Assembly (NCBI GenBank): GCA_030037575.1
Contig: JASHRB010000432.1
Coordinates: forward strand, 1-5,640
Reading direction: 5' to 3'
From: Candidatus Sulfotelmatobacter sp.
GTDB lineage: Bacteria; Acidobacteriota; Terriglobia; Terriglobales; Acidobacteriaceae
Length of the DNA stretch: 5,640 nt
The notes under the pieces were generated by a model. That model was not told the DNA's origin and did not search any database. It saw nothing but the letters and a program-made list of their open reading frames with translations. Of the stretch, positions 1 to 5,640 are shown one piece after another. The first letter of the stretch is position 1. Each line of letters opens with the position of its first letter. A program made the position numbers and the translations under genes.

Positions 1-142
1 ACCAGTCGTGAGCCTCATCACGCTTGCAGAGAAGGACAGTCTTGTGAACGCTGTCGCCGCTTTCATCCGTGGTACGATACTTGAGATAACATGCGGAATC
101 AGCGCCAGAGCCAACGACGTAGAGCGATCCTTGCTGAGACAT
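1..142 (-). CDS. Partial integrase-like protein, N-terminus only
   Basis: The reading frame starts at the ATG on complement 142-140 and stays open for 47 codons to the left edge, so only the N-terminus is visible. A strong Shine-Dalgarno AGGAGGG lies 6 bases before the ATG, which makes this a more believable gene than the plus-strand frame over the same bases (8-196). The protein begins MSQQGSLYVV, followed by a strand-like YLKYRTTDESG segment, then VHKTVLLCKRDEAHDW. Short beta strands with a G-S-L-Y start and a Y-L-K-Y-R segment are what I know from the N-terminal DNA-binding arm of phage-type tyrosine recombinases, especially acidobacterial ones. The tRNA gene 97 bases away fits that reading. 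No catalytic residue is visible, so the family is inferred from resemblance and context; it could be another small DNA-binding or hypothetical protein. Confidence 0.6.
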   Translation of the reverse strand, partial: MSQQGSLYVVGSGADSACYLKYRTTDESGDSVHKTVLLCKRDEAHDW

Positions 143-148
143 TTGCTA

Positions 149-155
149 CCCTCCT
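149..155 (-). promoter_or_regulatory. Ribosome binding site of the integrase-like gene
   Basis: The minus strand reads AGGAGGG here, 6 bases upstream of the ATG on complement 142-140. This near-perfect Shine-Dalgarno fixes the start codon and is the main support for the truncated gene being real. Confidence 0.75.
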
Positions 156-175
156 GCCTGCAATCGAAAATAGCA

Positions 176-196
176 AATGTTCTAGGAATGTTCTAG
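176..196. repeat. Two tandem 10-bp direct repeats, 11-bp period
   Basis: AATGTTCTAG occurs at 176-185 and again, identical, at 187-196, separated by one base. The period of 11 puts both copies on about the same face of the helix, as for paired protein-binding sites. The second copy also closes an imperfect palindrome, TCTAG at 181-185 and CTAGA at 193-197. The pair sits 34 bases upstream of the integrase-like start codon and 42 bases before the tRNA. It could be an operator for that gene or recombinase arm sites; the function is inferred. Confidence 0.6.
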
Positions 197-238
197 ATCA
201 CTCAGGTAACCACAACGTAAGTTGCTGATTCTAAAAGT

Positions 239-314
<76 letters not shown>

Positions 315-870
315 GATTCAAATGACAGTAAAGCATTTACTGGATTAAGGCAGTTGGGGCCTCTACCTCTGGGGTCGCCGCTTCGTTGCCACTTCGCAAA
401 TTTGTGGCTTCTGCGTTGCTATCGGCAACCTTTTCCAGCTTCGCCCGACAGCGGTTGAATGCTGGCCAGATTGAGCGCTCCAAGCGGTTTCCCGTGTCCA
501 TCGGTTCGCCCTTTTGGTTCGGAAACATAACCCCGGATTTGGGCCTCCCTCTTCTTGCCGGTGGGCTTCCAGACGCTTTGCGGCTTTGCGAGCGGGCGCG
601 AGAGAGGGATCGCAGTGTTGCGGGCCGGGTGCATGGTCGCATAAGAAAGTCATTCAACGCGGATGGGCAAAAAGCCAGACGAGGTTGCAGAAAACCGCAT
701 GCGATATGTTCGCGCCATCACGGCATTACCCGGAATGGGTCGAGTTCGAAAGAGGCCGGGTAGGGTTGACGAGATTCCGGGGCAACCGATTTGTGGCAAT
801 TTTCGGGGGAAGTCGGATCAAAACTGCACAAAAAGCGCGCAACGGCGGGGCAGCGGAAGCGAATCCTCGC
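315..870. other. Gene-free stretch between the tRNA and the hslV promoter
   Basis: I see no convincing gene in these 556 bases. Several frames stay open on both strands, as expected in GC-rich DNA, but none has a good ribosome binding site or a recognisable domain. The longest minus-strand frame (complement 657-337, 106 codons from a TTG) has a fairly natural second half, with an internal ATG at its 44th codon, and might be a small or decayed gene. I find no second copy of the tRNA 3' end here, which an integration scar would normally leave. The hairpin at 326-342 and the hslV promoter are the only structured sites. Confidence 0.5.
326..342 (+). other. Perfect 7-bp hairpin just after the tRNA
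   Basis: CAGTAAA (326-332) and TTTACTG (336-342) are exact inverted repeats around a 3-base loop, GCA, starting 11 bases after the tRNA CCA end. The stem is AT-rich and no T run follows, so it is a poor intrinsic terminator. It might act in 3' processing of the tRNA or mark an old recombination site; no function is shown. Confidence 0.45.
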
Positions 871-876
871 TATAAT
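871..876 (+). promoter_or_regulatory. Probable -10 box of the hslV promoter
   Basis: A perfect TATAAT lies 14 bases before the hslV ATG. At the -35 distance the sequence is GC-rich and shows no TTGACA-like hexamer, so the promoter may need an activator or rely mainly on the -10 box. Transcription would start near 881-884, leaving a leader of fewer than ten bases and no Shine-Dalgarno. Confidence 0.5.
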
Positions 877-890
877 CAAAGCTTGCCCTC

Positions 891-1433
891 ATGCCTCGGA
901 AACGTCTGATACGTTCCACCACAGTTTTATCCATCCGGCGAAACGGCAGCGTGGTGCTGGCCGGTGACGGCCAGGTGACGCTGGGCGAGTCCGTGATTAA
1001 GCACACCGCGAAAAAGATTCGCCGCCTTTATAACGACAAGATTCTCGCTGGGTTCGCCGGATCGACCGCCGACGCGTTCACGCTGTTCAGCCGCTTTGAA
1101 GGGAAGCTGGAGCAGTATCACGGCAACTTGGGGCGCGCGGCGGTCGAGCTCTCGAAGGATTGGCGCACGGATAAATATTTGCGGCATCTGGAAGCGCTAT
1201 TGCTGGTTTGCGACAGGGAGCAGACGTTTCTGCTCAGCGGGCAGGGAGACGTGATCGAGCCGGATGGCGGCGTGGCCGCGATCGGCAGCGGAGGTCCGTA
1301 CGCGCAGGCCGCCGCGCAGGCGCTGGTGACGCACACGCAGCTTGGGGCGCGGCAAATCGCCGAAGAAGCCATGAAGATCGCCGGCAAAATGTGTATCTAT
1401 ACGAATGAAGCGGTAACGATTGAAGAGTTGTGA
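891..1433 (+). CDS. hslV: ATP-dependent protease HslUV, peptidase subunit HslV (ClpQ)
   Basis: HslV is the N-terminal-threonine peptidase of the cytoplasmic HslUV protease: two stacked hexamers that degrade proteins unfolded and fed in by HslU. The 180-residue product (E. coli: 176) aligns along its whole length by eye. Thr10-Thr11 followed by the RRNG block (16-19) marks the mature start, so Thr10 should be the nucleophile, exposed by removal of a 9-residue propeptide (MPRKRLIRS). Asp26 in AGDGQVTLG and Lys42 in AKKIRRLY occupy the positions of catalytic Asp17 and Lys33 of the mature enzyme. The [13 protein letters not shown] block (54-66) and GSGGPYA (132-138) are family signatures. An in-frame stop at 873-875 and the lack of any other start make ATG 891 the only sensible start; no Shine-Dalgarno precedes it. 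hslU follows after 95 bases, probably in one transcription unit. Confidence 0.97.
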   Translation: MPRKRLIRSTTVLSIRRNGSVVLAGDGQVTLGESVIKHTAKKIRRLYNDKILAGFAGSTADAFTLFSRFEGKLEQYHGNLGRAAVELSKDWRTDKYLRHLEALLLVCDREQTFLLSGQGDVIEPDGGVAAIGSGGPYAQAAAQALVTHTQLGARQIAEEAMKIAGKMCIYTNEAVTIEEL

Positions 1434-1444
1434 GAAAGGGCGGA

Positions 1445-1528
1445 GGCTAGGGGCCATGGATCAGAAAAGCTCGCTCCAAAGCGAGCCCTGACCCCTGATT
1501 CCTGGTCCCGAACCCCCGATCCGTGATT
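1445..1528 (+). repeat. hslV-hslU spacer: hairpin flanked by degenerate heptamers
   Basis: GCTCGCT (1469-1475) and AGCGAGC (1480-1486) form a perfect 7-bp stem around a CCAA loop. From 1487 to 1528, right up to the hslU ATG, the sequence divides into six imperfect 7-base units of consensus CCTGATC. On the left, GGATCAG at 1458-1464 is the reverse complement of the same unit, so the whole spacer is roughly symmetric about the hairpin. It lacks a T run and so is not a classic terminator. It may be a member of a dispersed intergenic repeat family, or a structure tuning the ratio of HslV to HslU. It leaves hslU without a visible Shine-Dalgarno. Confidence 0.6.
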
Positions 1529-2947
1529 ATGGCTATTTACTTACCTACCAGCACCGAAGAAGAACAGCTTGCGCTTGACGAGCTCACGCCCCGTGAGATC
1601 GTGGCCGAGCTCGACAAACACGTCATCGGACAAAAAGATGCGAAGCGCGCCGTCGCCATTGCGCTGCGCAATCGTACGCGTCGGCAGAAGCTGACGCCCG
1701 AGTTGGCCGAAGAAATCATGCCCAAAAATATTTTGATGATCGGCCCGACCGGAATCGGCAAGACGGAGATCGCGCGACGACTGGCAAAGCTGGCGAATTC
1801 TCCGTTTCTGAAAGTGGAAGCGTCAAAGTTCACCGAAGTCGGTTATGTCGGACGCGATGTGGAATCGATGGTGCGCGATCTGGTAGAAATTGCGATCGAG
1901 AACGTACGCCAGGAAAAGTTGGAAGACGTTTCGGATAAGGCCGAATTGAACGCCGAAGAACGTCTGCTCGATATTTTGCTGCCGCCGCCACCGCCGCCGC
2001 GCCCGGTAGAGAGCACGACCGCTGGCGGAGTCGTGATCGACGGCAGCGCGGCAATGGCCGAGTCTTCTTCGCGCACGCGTGAAAAATTACGGCAGCAATT
2101 GCGCGAAGGCAAGCTCGATGAACGGCAAGTCGAGATCGACGTCCGCGAACGCAACTTCCCCACCTTCGAAATCATGAGCGCGCAGGGTGTCGAAGAGATG
2201 GACATCAACATCAAAGACATGCTGCCCAACATTTTTGGCGCACGCACCAAGAAGCGCAAGATGAAAGTCGATGAGGCGTTTGAATATCTGATTCAGGAAG
2301 AAGAGCAGCGGCTGATCGACATGGATCAGGTAACGCGCGTGGCGATTGAGCGCGTGGAAAATTCGGGCATCGTGTTTTTGGATGAGATCGATAAAATTGC
2401 CGGGCGCGAAGGCGGGCACGGGCCGGATGTTTCGCGCGAGGGCGTGCAGCGCGACATTCTGCCGATCGTCGAGGGCACAACCGTGAATACGCGCTACGGC
2501 ATGGTGCGCACTGACCACATTTTATTTATTGCCGCAGGAGCGTTCCACGTTTCCAAGCCGAGCGATCTCATTCCTGAGCTGCAAGGGCGATTTCCCATCC
2601 GTGTGGAGTTGCAGTCGCTAACGATGGAAGATTTTGTGCGCATCCTGACGGAGCCGAAATCGTCGCTGGTGAAGCAGTACACCGCGTTGCTCGAAACCGA
2701 GGGCGTGAAGCTGGAGTTCACTCCAGAGGCGCTTGAGGAAGTGGCGCGCTTCGCGTTTCGTGTGAACGAGAACACGGAAAACATCGGCGCACGGCGGCTG
2801 CACACCATTATGGAGCGCGTGCTCGATGAGTTGAGCTTCGACGCTCCGGAGAAAAAGGGCGAGCATGTGATCGTCGACGCCGAGTACGTCAAGAAGATGC
2901 TGGCCGACATTGTGAAGGACCAGGATCTGTCGAGATACATTCTTTAG
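1529..2947 (+). CDS. hslU: ATP-dependent protease HslUV, ATPase subunit HslU (ClpY)
   Basis: HslU is the AAA+ unfoldase that caps HslV, unfolds substrates with ATP and threads them into the peptidase. From ATG 1529 the product is 472 residues (E. coli about 443). Visible in order: the [17 protein letters not shown]-terminal block (20-35), Walker A GPTGIGKT (72-79), the pore loop GYVG (105-108), a long I domain to about residue 245 with a run of six prolines (152-157), Walker B IVFLDEID (281-288, Asp285/Glu286), a probable arginine finger Arg354 in LQGRFPIR, sensor 2 GARRL (420-424), and the C-terminal LSRYIL tail that docks between HslV subunits. The extra length appears to lie in the I domain, which handles substrates. 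An in-frame GTG at 1523 is an alternative start adding two residues. ATG 1529 gives the more usual MAIYLP beginning; neither has a Shine-Dalgarno. Confidence 0.97.
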   Translation: MAIYLPTSTEEEQLALDELTPREIVAELDKHVIGQKDAKRAVAIALRNRTRRQKLTPELAEEIMPKNILMIGPTGIGKTEIARRLAKLANSPFLKVEASKFTEVGYVGRDVESMVRDLVEIAIENVRQEKLEDVSDKAELNAEERLLDILLPPPPPPRPVESTTAGGVVIDGSAAMAESSSRTREKLRQQLREGKLDERQVEIDVRERNFPTFEIMSAQGVEEMDINIKDMLPNIFGARTKKRKMKVDEAFEYLIQEEEQRLIDMDQVTRVAIERVENSGIVFLDEIDKIAGREGGHGPDVSREGVQRDILPIVEGTTVNTRYGMVRTDHILFIAAGAFHVSKPSDLIPELQGRFPIRVELQSLTMEDFVRILTEPKSSLVKQYTALLETEGVKLEFTPEALEEVARFAFRVNENTENIGARRLHTIMERVLDELSFDAPEKKGEHVIVDAEYVKKMLADIVKDQDLSRYIL

Positions 2948-3153
2948 CGTGCACGCTCGTTTGGGCGTGGAGAGCCGCTGCTGCGGTGGGGATTGTTCGA
3001 CTCCCACTGGCCTGCGCTCGTACCCGCTCCGAATGACAGTTGCAGGGCGCCTTTCTCGCCCGCCTTTGGCCAGAAACGGCGAAAGGGTGGAGGTCGCCCG
3101 TCTGTCGTTCAGCGTCGCGAATATGGCTGTGGTATATCAAGAGTTGCTCTCCG
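2948..3153. other. Repeat-like spacer after hslU
   Basis: No gene is convincing in these 206 bases, although frames stay open. The stretch 2988-3039 has a GGGGATTGTTCGACTCC start and a CCGAATGACAG end. It reads like a degenerate copy of a dispersed intergenic element that I recall from acidobacterial genomes; this is recollection, not a search. A weak hairpin CACGC/GCGTG (2952-2956 with 2965-2969) lies just behind hslU but has no T run, so no clear terminator is seen. CCTTTC followed by TCGCC (from 3050) can pair imperfectly with GGCGAAAGG (3078-3086). Confidence 0.4.
3130..3138 (+). promoter_or_regulatory. Possible extended -10 box of the SUMF1-like gene
   Basis: TGGTATATC fits an extended -10 (TGn then TATAAT with one mismatch) and lies 15 bases before the ATG at 3154. 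No clear -35 is seen. The spacing to the start codon is almost the same as at hslV, which again implies a very short leader. This is a weak prediction. Confidence 0.3.
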
Positions 3154-3888
3154 ATGGCAACGGCTCATTCGCACTTTCGTCAATCTCATCCCCCTGACCT
3201 GATCGAGCCGCATCTGGTCGAGATACCGGGTGCATGGTTTCTGATGGGATCGAATGCGGGGCAGGATTGCGAGCGCCCGATTCATCGCGTGTGGGTTGAT
3301 GGGTTTCTGCTTGCCGCGACGCAGGTGACGAATGCGGAATATGAGCGCTTCGCCAGGGCGACCGGCTTGGCGCTTCCTCGGTTCTGGAATGATCCAAATT
3401 TCAATCATGCCCGGCAGCCGGCCGCGGGAGTTTCCTGGTTTGATGCCCAGCGCTATGGCCGATGGCTGGCCGAACAGACGGGGAAACCGTATCGGCTTCC
3501 GACTGAGGCGGAGTGGGAACGGGCGGCGCGAGGCGATGTTGAGCAGAAAAATTTTCCCTGGGGCGACCAGCCTCCACAATCGCTGCCGGATTACGCTTCC
3601 CGTTGGCCGATGGGGCCGGAAGTGGTTGCCCGGTATGCTCCGAACGCGTTCGGCCTGTATAACATTTGCGACAACGTTCACGAGTGGTGCAGCGATTGGT
3701 ATGACCCGGGCTACTATGCGAGCTCGCCCGAGCGGAATCCGCGCGGGCCGGGACAAGGAACGCGCAAGGCGTCGCGCGGAGGATCGTGGCGGCATCATGT
3801 GAAAGTTTCGCGCTGCTCGACGCGGTCGAGCATTCCTCCCGAGTTTCAGTACGCCGATTATGGTTTTCGCGTGGCCTGCAGTTTGTAA
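3154..3888 (+). CDS. SUMF1/formylglycine-generating-enzyme-like protein
   Basis: The 244-residue product is almost entirely one FGE-sulfatase (SUMF1 superfamily) domain. In order: GAWFLMGS (26-33), VTNAEYERFARATG (58-71), PAAGVSWFDAQRYGRWL (89-105), RLPTEAEWERAARG (114-127), FPWGD (134-138), NAFGLYNICDNVHEWCSDW (164-182), RGGSW (208-212) and the closing GFRVA (237-241). True formylglycine-generating enzymes oxidise a sulfatase cysteine using two copper-binding cysteines shortly after the GGS motif. Here that segment reads RHHVKVSRC, with no such pair, so sulfatase activation is unlikely and the substrate is unknown. There is no signal peptide, so a cytoplasmic location is expected. ATG 3154 is chosen because upstream codons run into repeat-like DNA and the conserved domain starts 25 residues later; the frame is open back to a TTG at 3040. 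The reductase follows 38 bases downstream. Confidence 0.88.
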   Translation: MATAHSHFRQSHPPDLIEPHLVEIPGAWFLMGSNAGQDCERPIHRVWVDGFLLAATQVTNAEYERFARATGLALPRFWNDPNFNHARQPAAGVSWFDAQRYGRWLAEQTGKPYRLPTEAEWERAARGDVEQKNFPWGDQPPQSLPDYASRWPMGPEVVARYAPNAFGLYNICDNVHEWCSDWYDPGYYASSPERNPRGPGQGTRKASRGGSWRHHVKVSRCSTRSSIPPEFQYADYGFRVACSL

Positions 3889-3926
3889 TTCATGCGGTTA
3901 CCCTTGCCGCGAACGAGGCACCACTC

Positions 3927-4772
3927 ATGTTCCGCAACGACCTTCTCGCCACTAAGCGCATTCTGATTACCGGAGGCGGCACCGGCCTCGGCCGGGCGAT
4001 GGCGCAGCGCTTCCTCGAACTCGGCGCCAAAGTTTACATTTGCGGGCGGCGTGAAGATGTTCTCAAGAAAACTGCGGATGAGCTTGGAGAAGGCGGGAAG
4101 AATTTTGTGCGCGCCATTGCGTGCGACGTGCGAAACCTCCAGGCTGTGGAAGCGATGATCGATGCGATTTGGAAAGATGCGCCATTGGACATTCTGGTGA
4201 ACAATGCGGCGGGGAATTTTATTGCGCCCACCGAGAGCCTTTCGCCGCGCGCGTTCGATTCGGTGATGGGCATTGTGTTGATGGGGACGCTGCACTGCAC
4301 GATGGCATGCGGGCGAAAATGGCTGAAAGGCGGACAGAAGGGGACTGTGCTGAGCATTTCGGCGACCTATGCCCCGGTGGGATCGGCGTACGTGGTGCCC
4401 TCGGCGATGTCAAAAGCGGGAGTGGAAGCGCTGATGCGCAGCCTCGCCATTGAATGGGGCAATCGTGGAATTCGCATGAACGCAATCGCGCCCGGGCCGA
4501 TTCCTACGCAGGGGGCCTTCTCGCGCTTGCTGCCGCGGGCCGAGTTCGAGAAGTTTGTCTTGGAGCACAATCCCCTGCACCGGTTCGGCACCGCGGAAGA
4601 GCTGGCCAATCTGGCGGCCTTTTTGGTGAGCGACGGCGCCGGTTACATCAATGGTGAAGTGGTTCGTATGGATGGCGGAGAATTTTTGCAGGGTGCGGGC
4701 GAATTCACCACCCTTGGACGTTTGCTGACGAACGAAGACTGGGAAGCGATGAAGCCGCGGAAAAAGAGTTGA
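3927..4772 (+). CDS. Short-chain dehydrogenase, 2,4-dienoyl-CoA reductase type
   Basis: The 281-residue product is a classical-fold short-chain dehydrogenase. It shows the nucleotide-binding TGGGTGLG (15-22), CDVRN (66-70) and NNAAGNF (92-98). The usual YxxxK is absent: the catalytic region reads PSAMSKAGVEALMRSLAIEWG (158-178), with Ser159 where Tyr normally sits and Lys163 in place. This is the arrangement of mammalian DECR1, whose Asn148, Tyr199, Ser210 and Lys214 correspond in spacing to Asn97, Tyr148, Ser159 and Lys163 here. The C-terminal GAFSRL and FGTAEELANLAAFLVSD blocks also match. The likely reaction is NADPH-dependent reduction of 2,4-dienoyl-CoA to an enoyl-CoA during beta-oxidation of unsaturated fatty acids. 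The frame is open back into the SUMF1-like gene, but ATG 3927, with GAGG at 3914-3917, gives the family's usual start. It is probably cotranscribed with that gene. Confidence 0.93.
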   Translation: MFRNDLLATKRILITGGGTGLGRAMAQRFLELGAKVYICGRREDVLKKTADELGEGGKNFVRAIACDVRNLQAVEAMIDAIWKDAPLDILVNNAAGNFIAPTESLSPRAFDSVMGIVLMGTLHCTMACGRKWLKGGQKGTVLSISATYAPVGSAYVVPSAMSKAGVEALMRSLAIEWGNRGIRMNAIAPGPIPTQGAFSRLLPRAEFEKFVLEHNPLHRFGTAEELANLAAFLVSDGAGYINGEVVRMDGGEFLQGAGEFTTLGRLLTNEDWEAMKPRKKS

Positions 4773-4825
4773 CGTTGGGTGGTCGGTCCGTTTGGCCCGC
4801 GGAACTTGCCCGCGTGCGTGAGATG

Positions 4826-4893
4826 CCTGGTCCCGCGGCTTCACCGCCCTCGGCCAAAGCACCGAGGGTTTTAGGATAAGCGCGGGACTTCAG
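4826..4893. repeat. Nested inverted repeat enclosing the terminator
   Basis: GTCCCGCG (4830-4837) and CGCGGGAC (4881-4888) are perfect 8-bp inverted repeats. They extend inward by CTT/AAG (4839-4841 with 4878-4880) past a bulged G4838. The 7-bp terminator stem lies inside them. The terminator is thus the inner part of a larger two-level structure, and GAATGAC, which also occurs at 3031-3037, follows directly. This resembles a dispersed intergenic repeat recruited as a terminator; that is inference. Confidence 0.55.
4847..4872 (+). terminator. Intrinsic terminator after the reductase gene
   Basis: CCCTCGG (4847-4853) pairs perfectly with CCGAGGG (4862-4868) around an 8-base loop, and TTTT (4869-4872) follows at once. 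It lies 74 bases after the reductase stop codon and should end the SUMF1-like/reductase transcript. The T run is short, so efficiency may be moderate. No matching A run precedes it, so it should act on the plus strand only. Confidence 0.7.
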
Positions 4894-5187
4894 AATGACC
4901 CCGCATTGAAGTGGCTTTCGCGATTTTCAAACTATGCCCTGCCCGAGGCTGTGGTTTACAGTGCTGGTCACCAAGCCGCCCGCCGGCGATCGATTAAATG
5001 CGCGGGAGCGGCGCCTCCTCTGCCGGCTGCCGGGACCTGGCGTGGTCCACCATCGGGTATCTCTGCTCACTTCAAACTGTCTCACCCGTCTAACTCCACC
5101 GGCATAGCGGTCGGGCGCGGACGCTCGCGCTCCCTCCCACGCTCATGACCCGGGTTGCGGCCGATCGCTGTTCGAATCCCACAAAAG
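4894..5187. other. Gene-free stretch before the DUF2911 gene
   Basis: No believable gene is seen. An 80-codon frame at 4906-5148 has a low-complexity, serine- and arginine-rich tail and no ribosome binding site, so I take it as chance. GGGCGCG (5113-5119) can pair with CGCGCTC (5126-5132), with one G-U pair, over a 6-base loop and without a T run. The promoter of the next gene should lie here, but I cannot place -35 and -10 boxes with confidence. Confidence 0.45.
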
Positions 5188-5193
5188 AAGGAG
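5188..5193 (+). promoter_or_regulatory. Ribosome binding site of the DUF2911 gene
   Basis: AAGGAG lies 9 bases before the ATG at 5203, inside a purine-rich stretch. It sets the start codon of a gene that runs off the right edge. Confidence 0.75.
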
Positions 5194-5202
5194 TGTCCAT
5201 CA

Positions 5203-5640
5203 ATGAAGGGATCTTGGAACGGAACGCGTCTGCTTGTTTTGTTATGCAGCCTGCTGAGGGCAGGCAGCTTCGCGCAGGGGCAGACCGCCACGGGCGAAAC
5301 CCTGATGCTCAATCTGCCGCGCGCCAGCCAGCACGCCCTGGTCATGCAGCGCATCGGCATTACGGACATCACCATCAACTATCACCGGCCGCTGGCCAAT
5401 GGGCGGCAAATCTGGGGCAAGGTTGTGCCTTACGGGCAAGTCTGGCGGGCAGGTGCGAACGAGAATACCACGATCACGTTTACCGATCCGGTCACCGTGG
5501 AAGGCCGGCCGCTCGACAAGGGAACCTACGGCCTGCACATGATCCCCGGCGAGACGCAGTGGACCGTGATTTTTTCGAAGACTTCAACGGCGTGGGGAAG
5601 CTTTAGCTACCAACAGGATGAAGACGCCCTGCGCGTCGGC
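5203..5640 (+). CDS. Exported DUF2911 protein, 5' part
   Basis: 146 codons are visible and open to the right edge. The first 24 residues look like a signal peptide: Lys2 and Arg9, a hydrophobic LLVLLCSLL core (10-18), and SFA (22-24) before a likely cleavage site. Arg19 near the end of the core is unusual. Cys15 is not in a lipobox. The rest matches the DUF2911 family as I know it: SQHALVMQRIGITDITINYHR (42-62), GRQIWGKVVPYGQVWRAGANE (67-87), TTITFTDPVTVEGRPLDKGTY (89-109), then GLHMIPG (110-116) and WTVIFSK (120-126). The family is of unknown biochemical role, predicted secreted or periplasmic, and common in Acidobacteria and Bacteroidetes. The start is set by AAGGAG at 5188. A terminator separates it from the reductase, so it is probably transcribed on its own. 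Confidence 0.9.
   Translation, partial: MKGSWNGTRLLVLLCSLLRAGSFAQGQTATGETLMLNLPRASQHALVMQRIGITDITINYHRPLANGRQIWGKVVPYGQVWRAGANENTTITFTDPVTVEGRPLDKGTYGLHMIPGETQWTVIFSKTSTAWGSFSYQQDEDALRVG

Noticed and set aside
8..196. A 62-codon plus-strand frame starting at a GTG
   Set aside because: It has no ribosome binding site and lies over a minus-strand frame with a strong one. It also runs through the direct repeats.
386..909. Plus-strand open frames (386-763 and 514-909) in the tRNA-hslV gap
   Set aside because: No domain, no ribosome binding site, and one overlaps the well-fixed hslV start. They look like chance frames in GC-rich DNA.
3040..3153. A 38-residue N-terminal extension of the SUMF1-like protein from a TTG at 3040
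   Set aside because: The extension overlaps the repeat-like spacer, has no family similarity, and a better-placed ATG exists at 3154.
3786..3926. A longer start for the reductase inside the preceding gene
   Set aside because: It would overlap the SUMF1-like gene by about 100 bases and add residues unlike the family. ATG 3927 starts just before the nucleotide-binding motif.
4906..5148. An 80-codon frame upstream of the DUF2911 gene
   Set aside because: Low-complexity ending, no ribosome binding site and no recognisable domain.
5165..5185. GTTCGAATCCC, which looks like the T loop of a tRNA
   Set aside because: The flanking bases do not form a T stem and no acceptor or anticodon arm lies upstream. 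It is not a tRNA or a clear tRNA fragment.

Overview
The window looks like chromosomal DNA of a GC-rich bacterium, most likely an acidobacterium (Terriglobia-like). That assignment is an inference from the look of HslV/HslU, from the secreted DUF2911 protein, and from intergenic repeats of a style I associate with that group; nothing here proves it. Most of the window is ordinary core genome. The left edge looks like the border of an accessory element.

Layout, left to right. (1) Positions 1-142, minus strand: the first 47 codons of a gene that runs off the left edge. It has a strong ribosome binding site and resembles the N-terminal arm of a phage-type tyrosine recombinase. Two tandem copies of a 10-bp motif at 11-bp period lie just upstream of it. 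(2) 239-314, plus strand: a complete tRNA with a CAU anticodon and encoded CCA. (3) 315-870: more than 500 bases with no convincing gene, apart from a small perfect hairpin close behind the tRNA. (4) 871-2947: hslV and hslU, the peptidase and unfoldase of the HslUV (ClpQY) protease. A perfect TATAAT lies just before hslV, and an unusual hairpin plus heptamer repeat separates the two genes. (5) 2948-3153: a repeat-like spacer. (6) 3154-4772: a formylglycine-generating-enzyme-like (SUMF1 superfamily) protein, then 38 bases later a short-chain dehydrogenase of the 2,4-dienoyl-CoA reductase type. These are probably cotranscribed, and a strong intrinsic terminator nested in a larger inverted repeat follows them. 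(7) 5203-5640: the 5' part of an exported DUF2911 protein with its own good ribosome binding site, cut by the right edge.

How they work together: HslV and HslU form one ATP-dependent protease. The SUMF1-like protein and the reductase share a probable transcript but no obvious pathway. The integrase-like gene beside the tRNA suggests that the DNA to the left of this window is, or was, an integrated element. I see no new multi-gene system inside the window. The best leads are the tRNA-proximal recombinase with its tandem repeats, the structured hslV-hslU spacer, and the nested terminator repeat.
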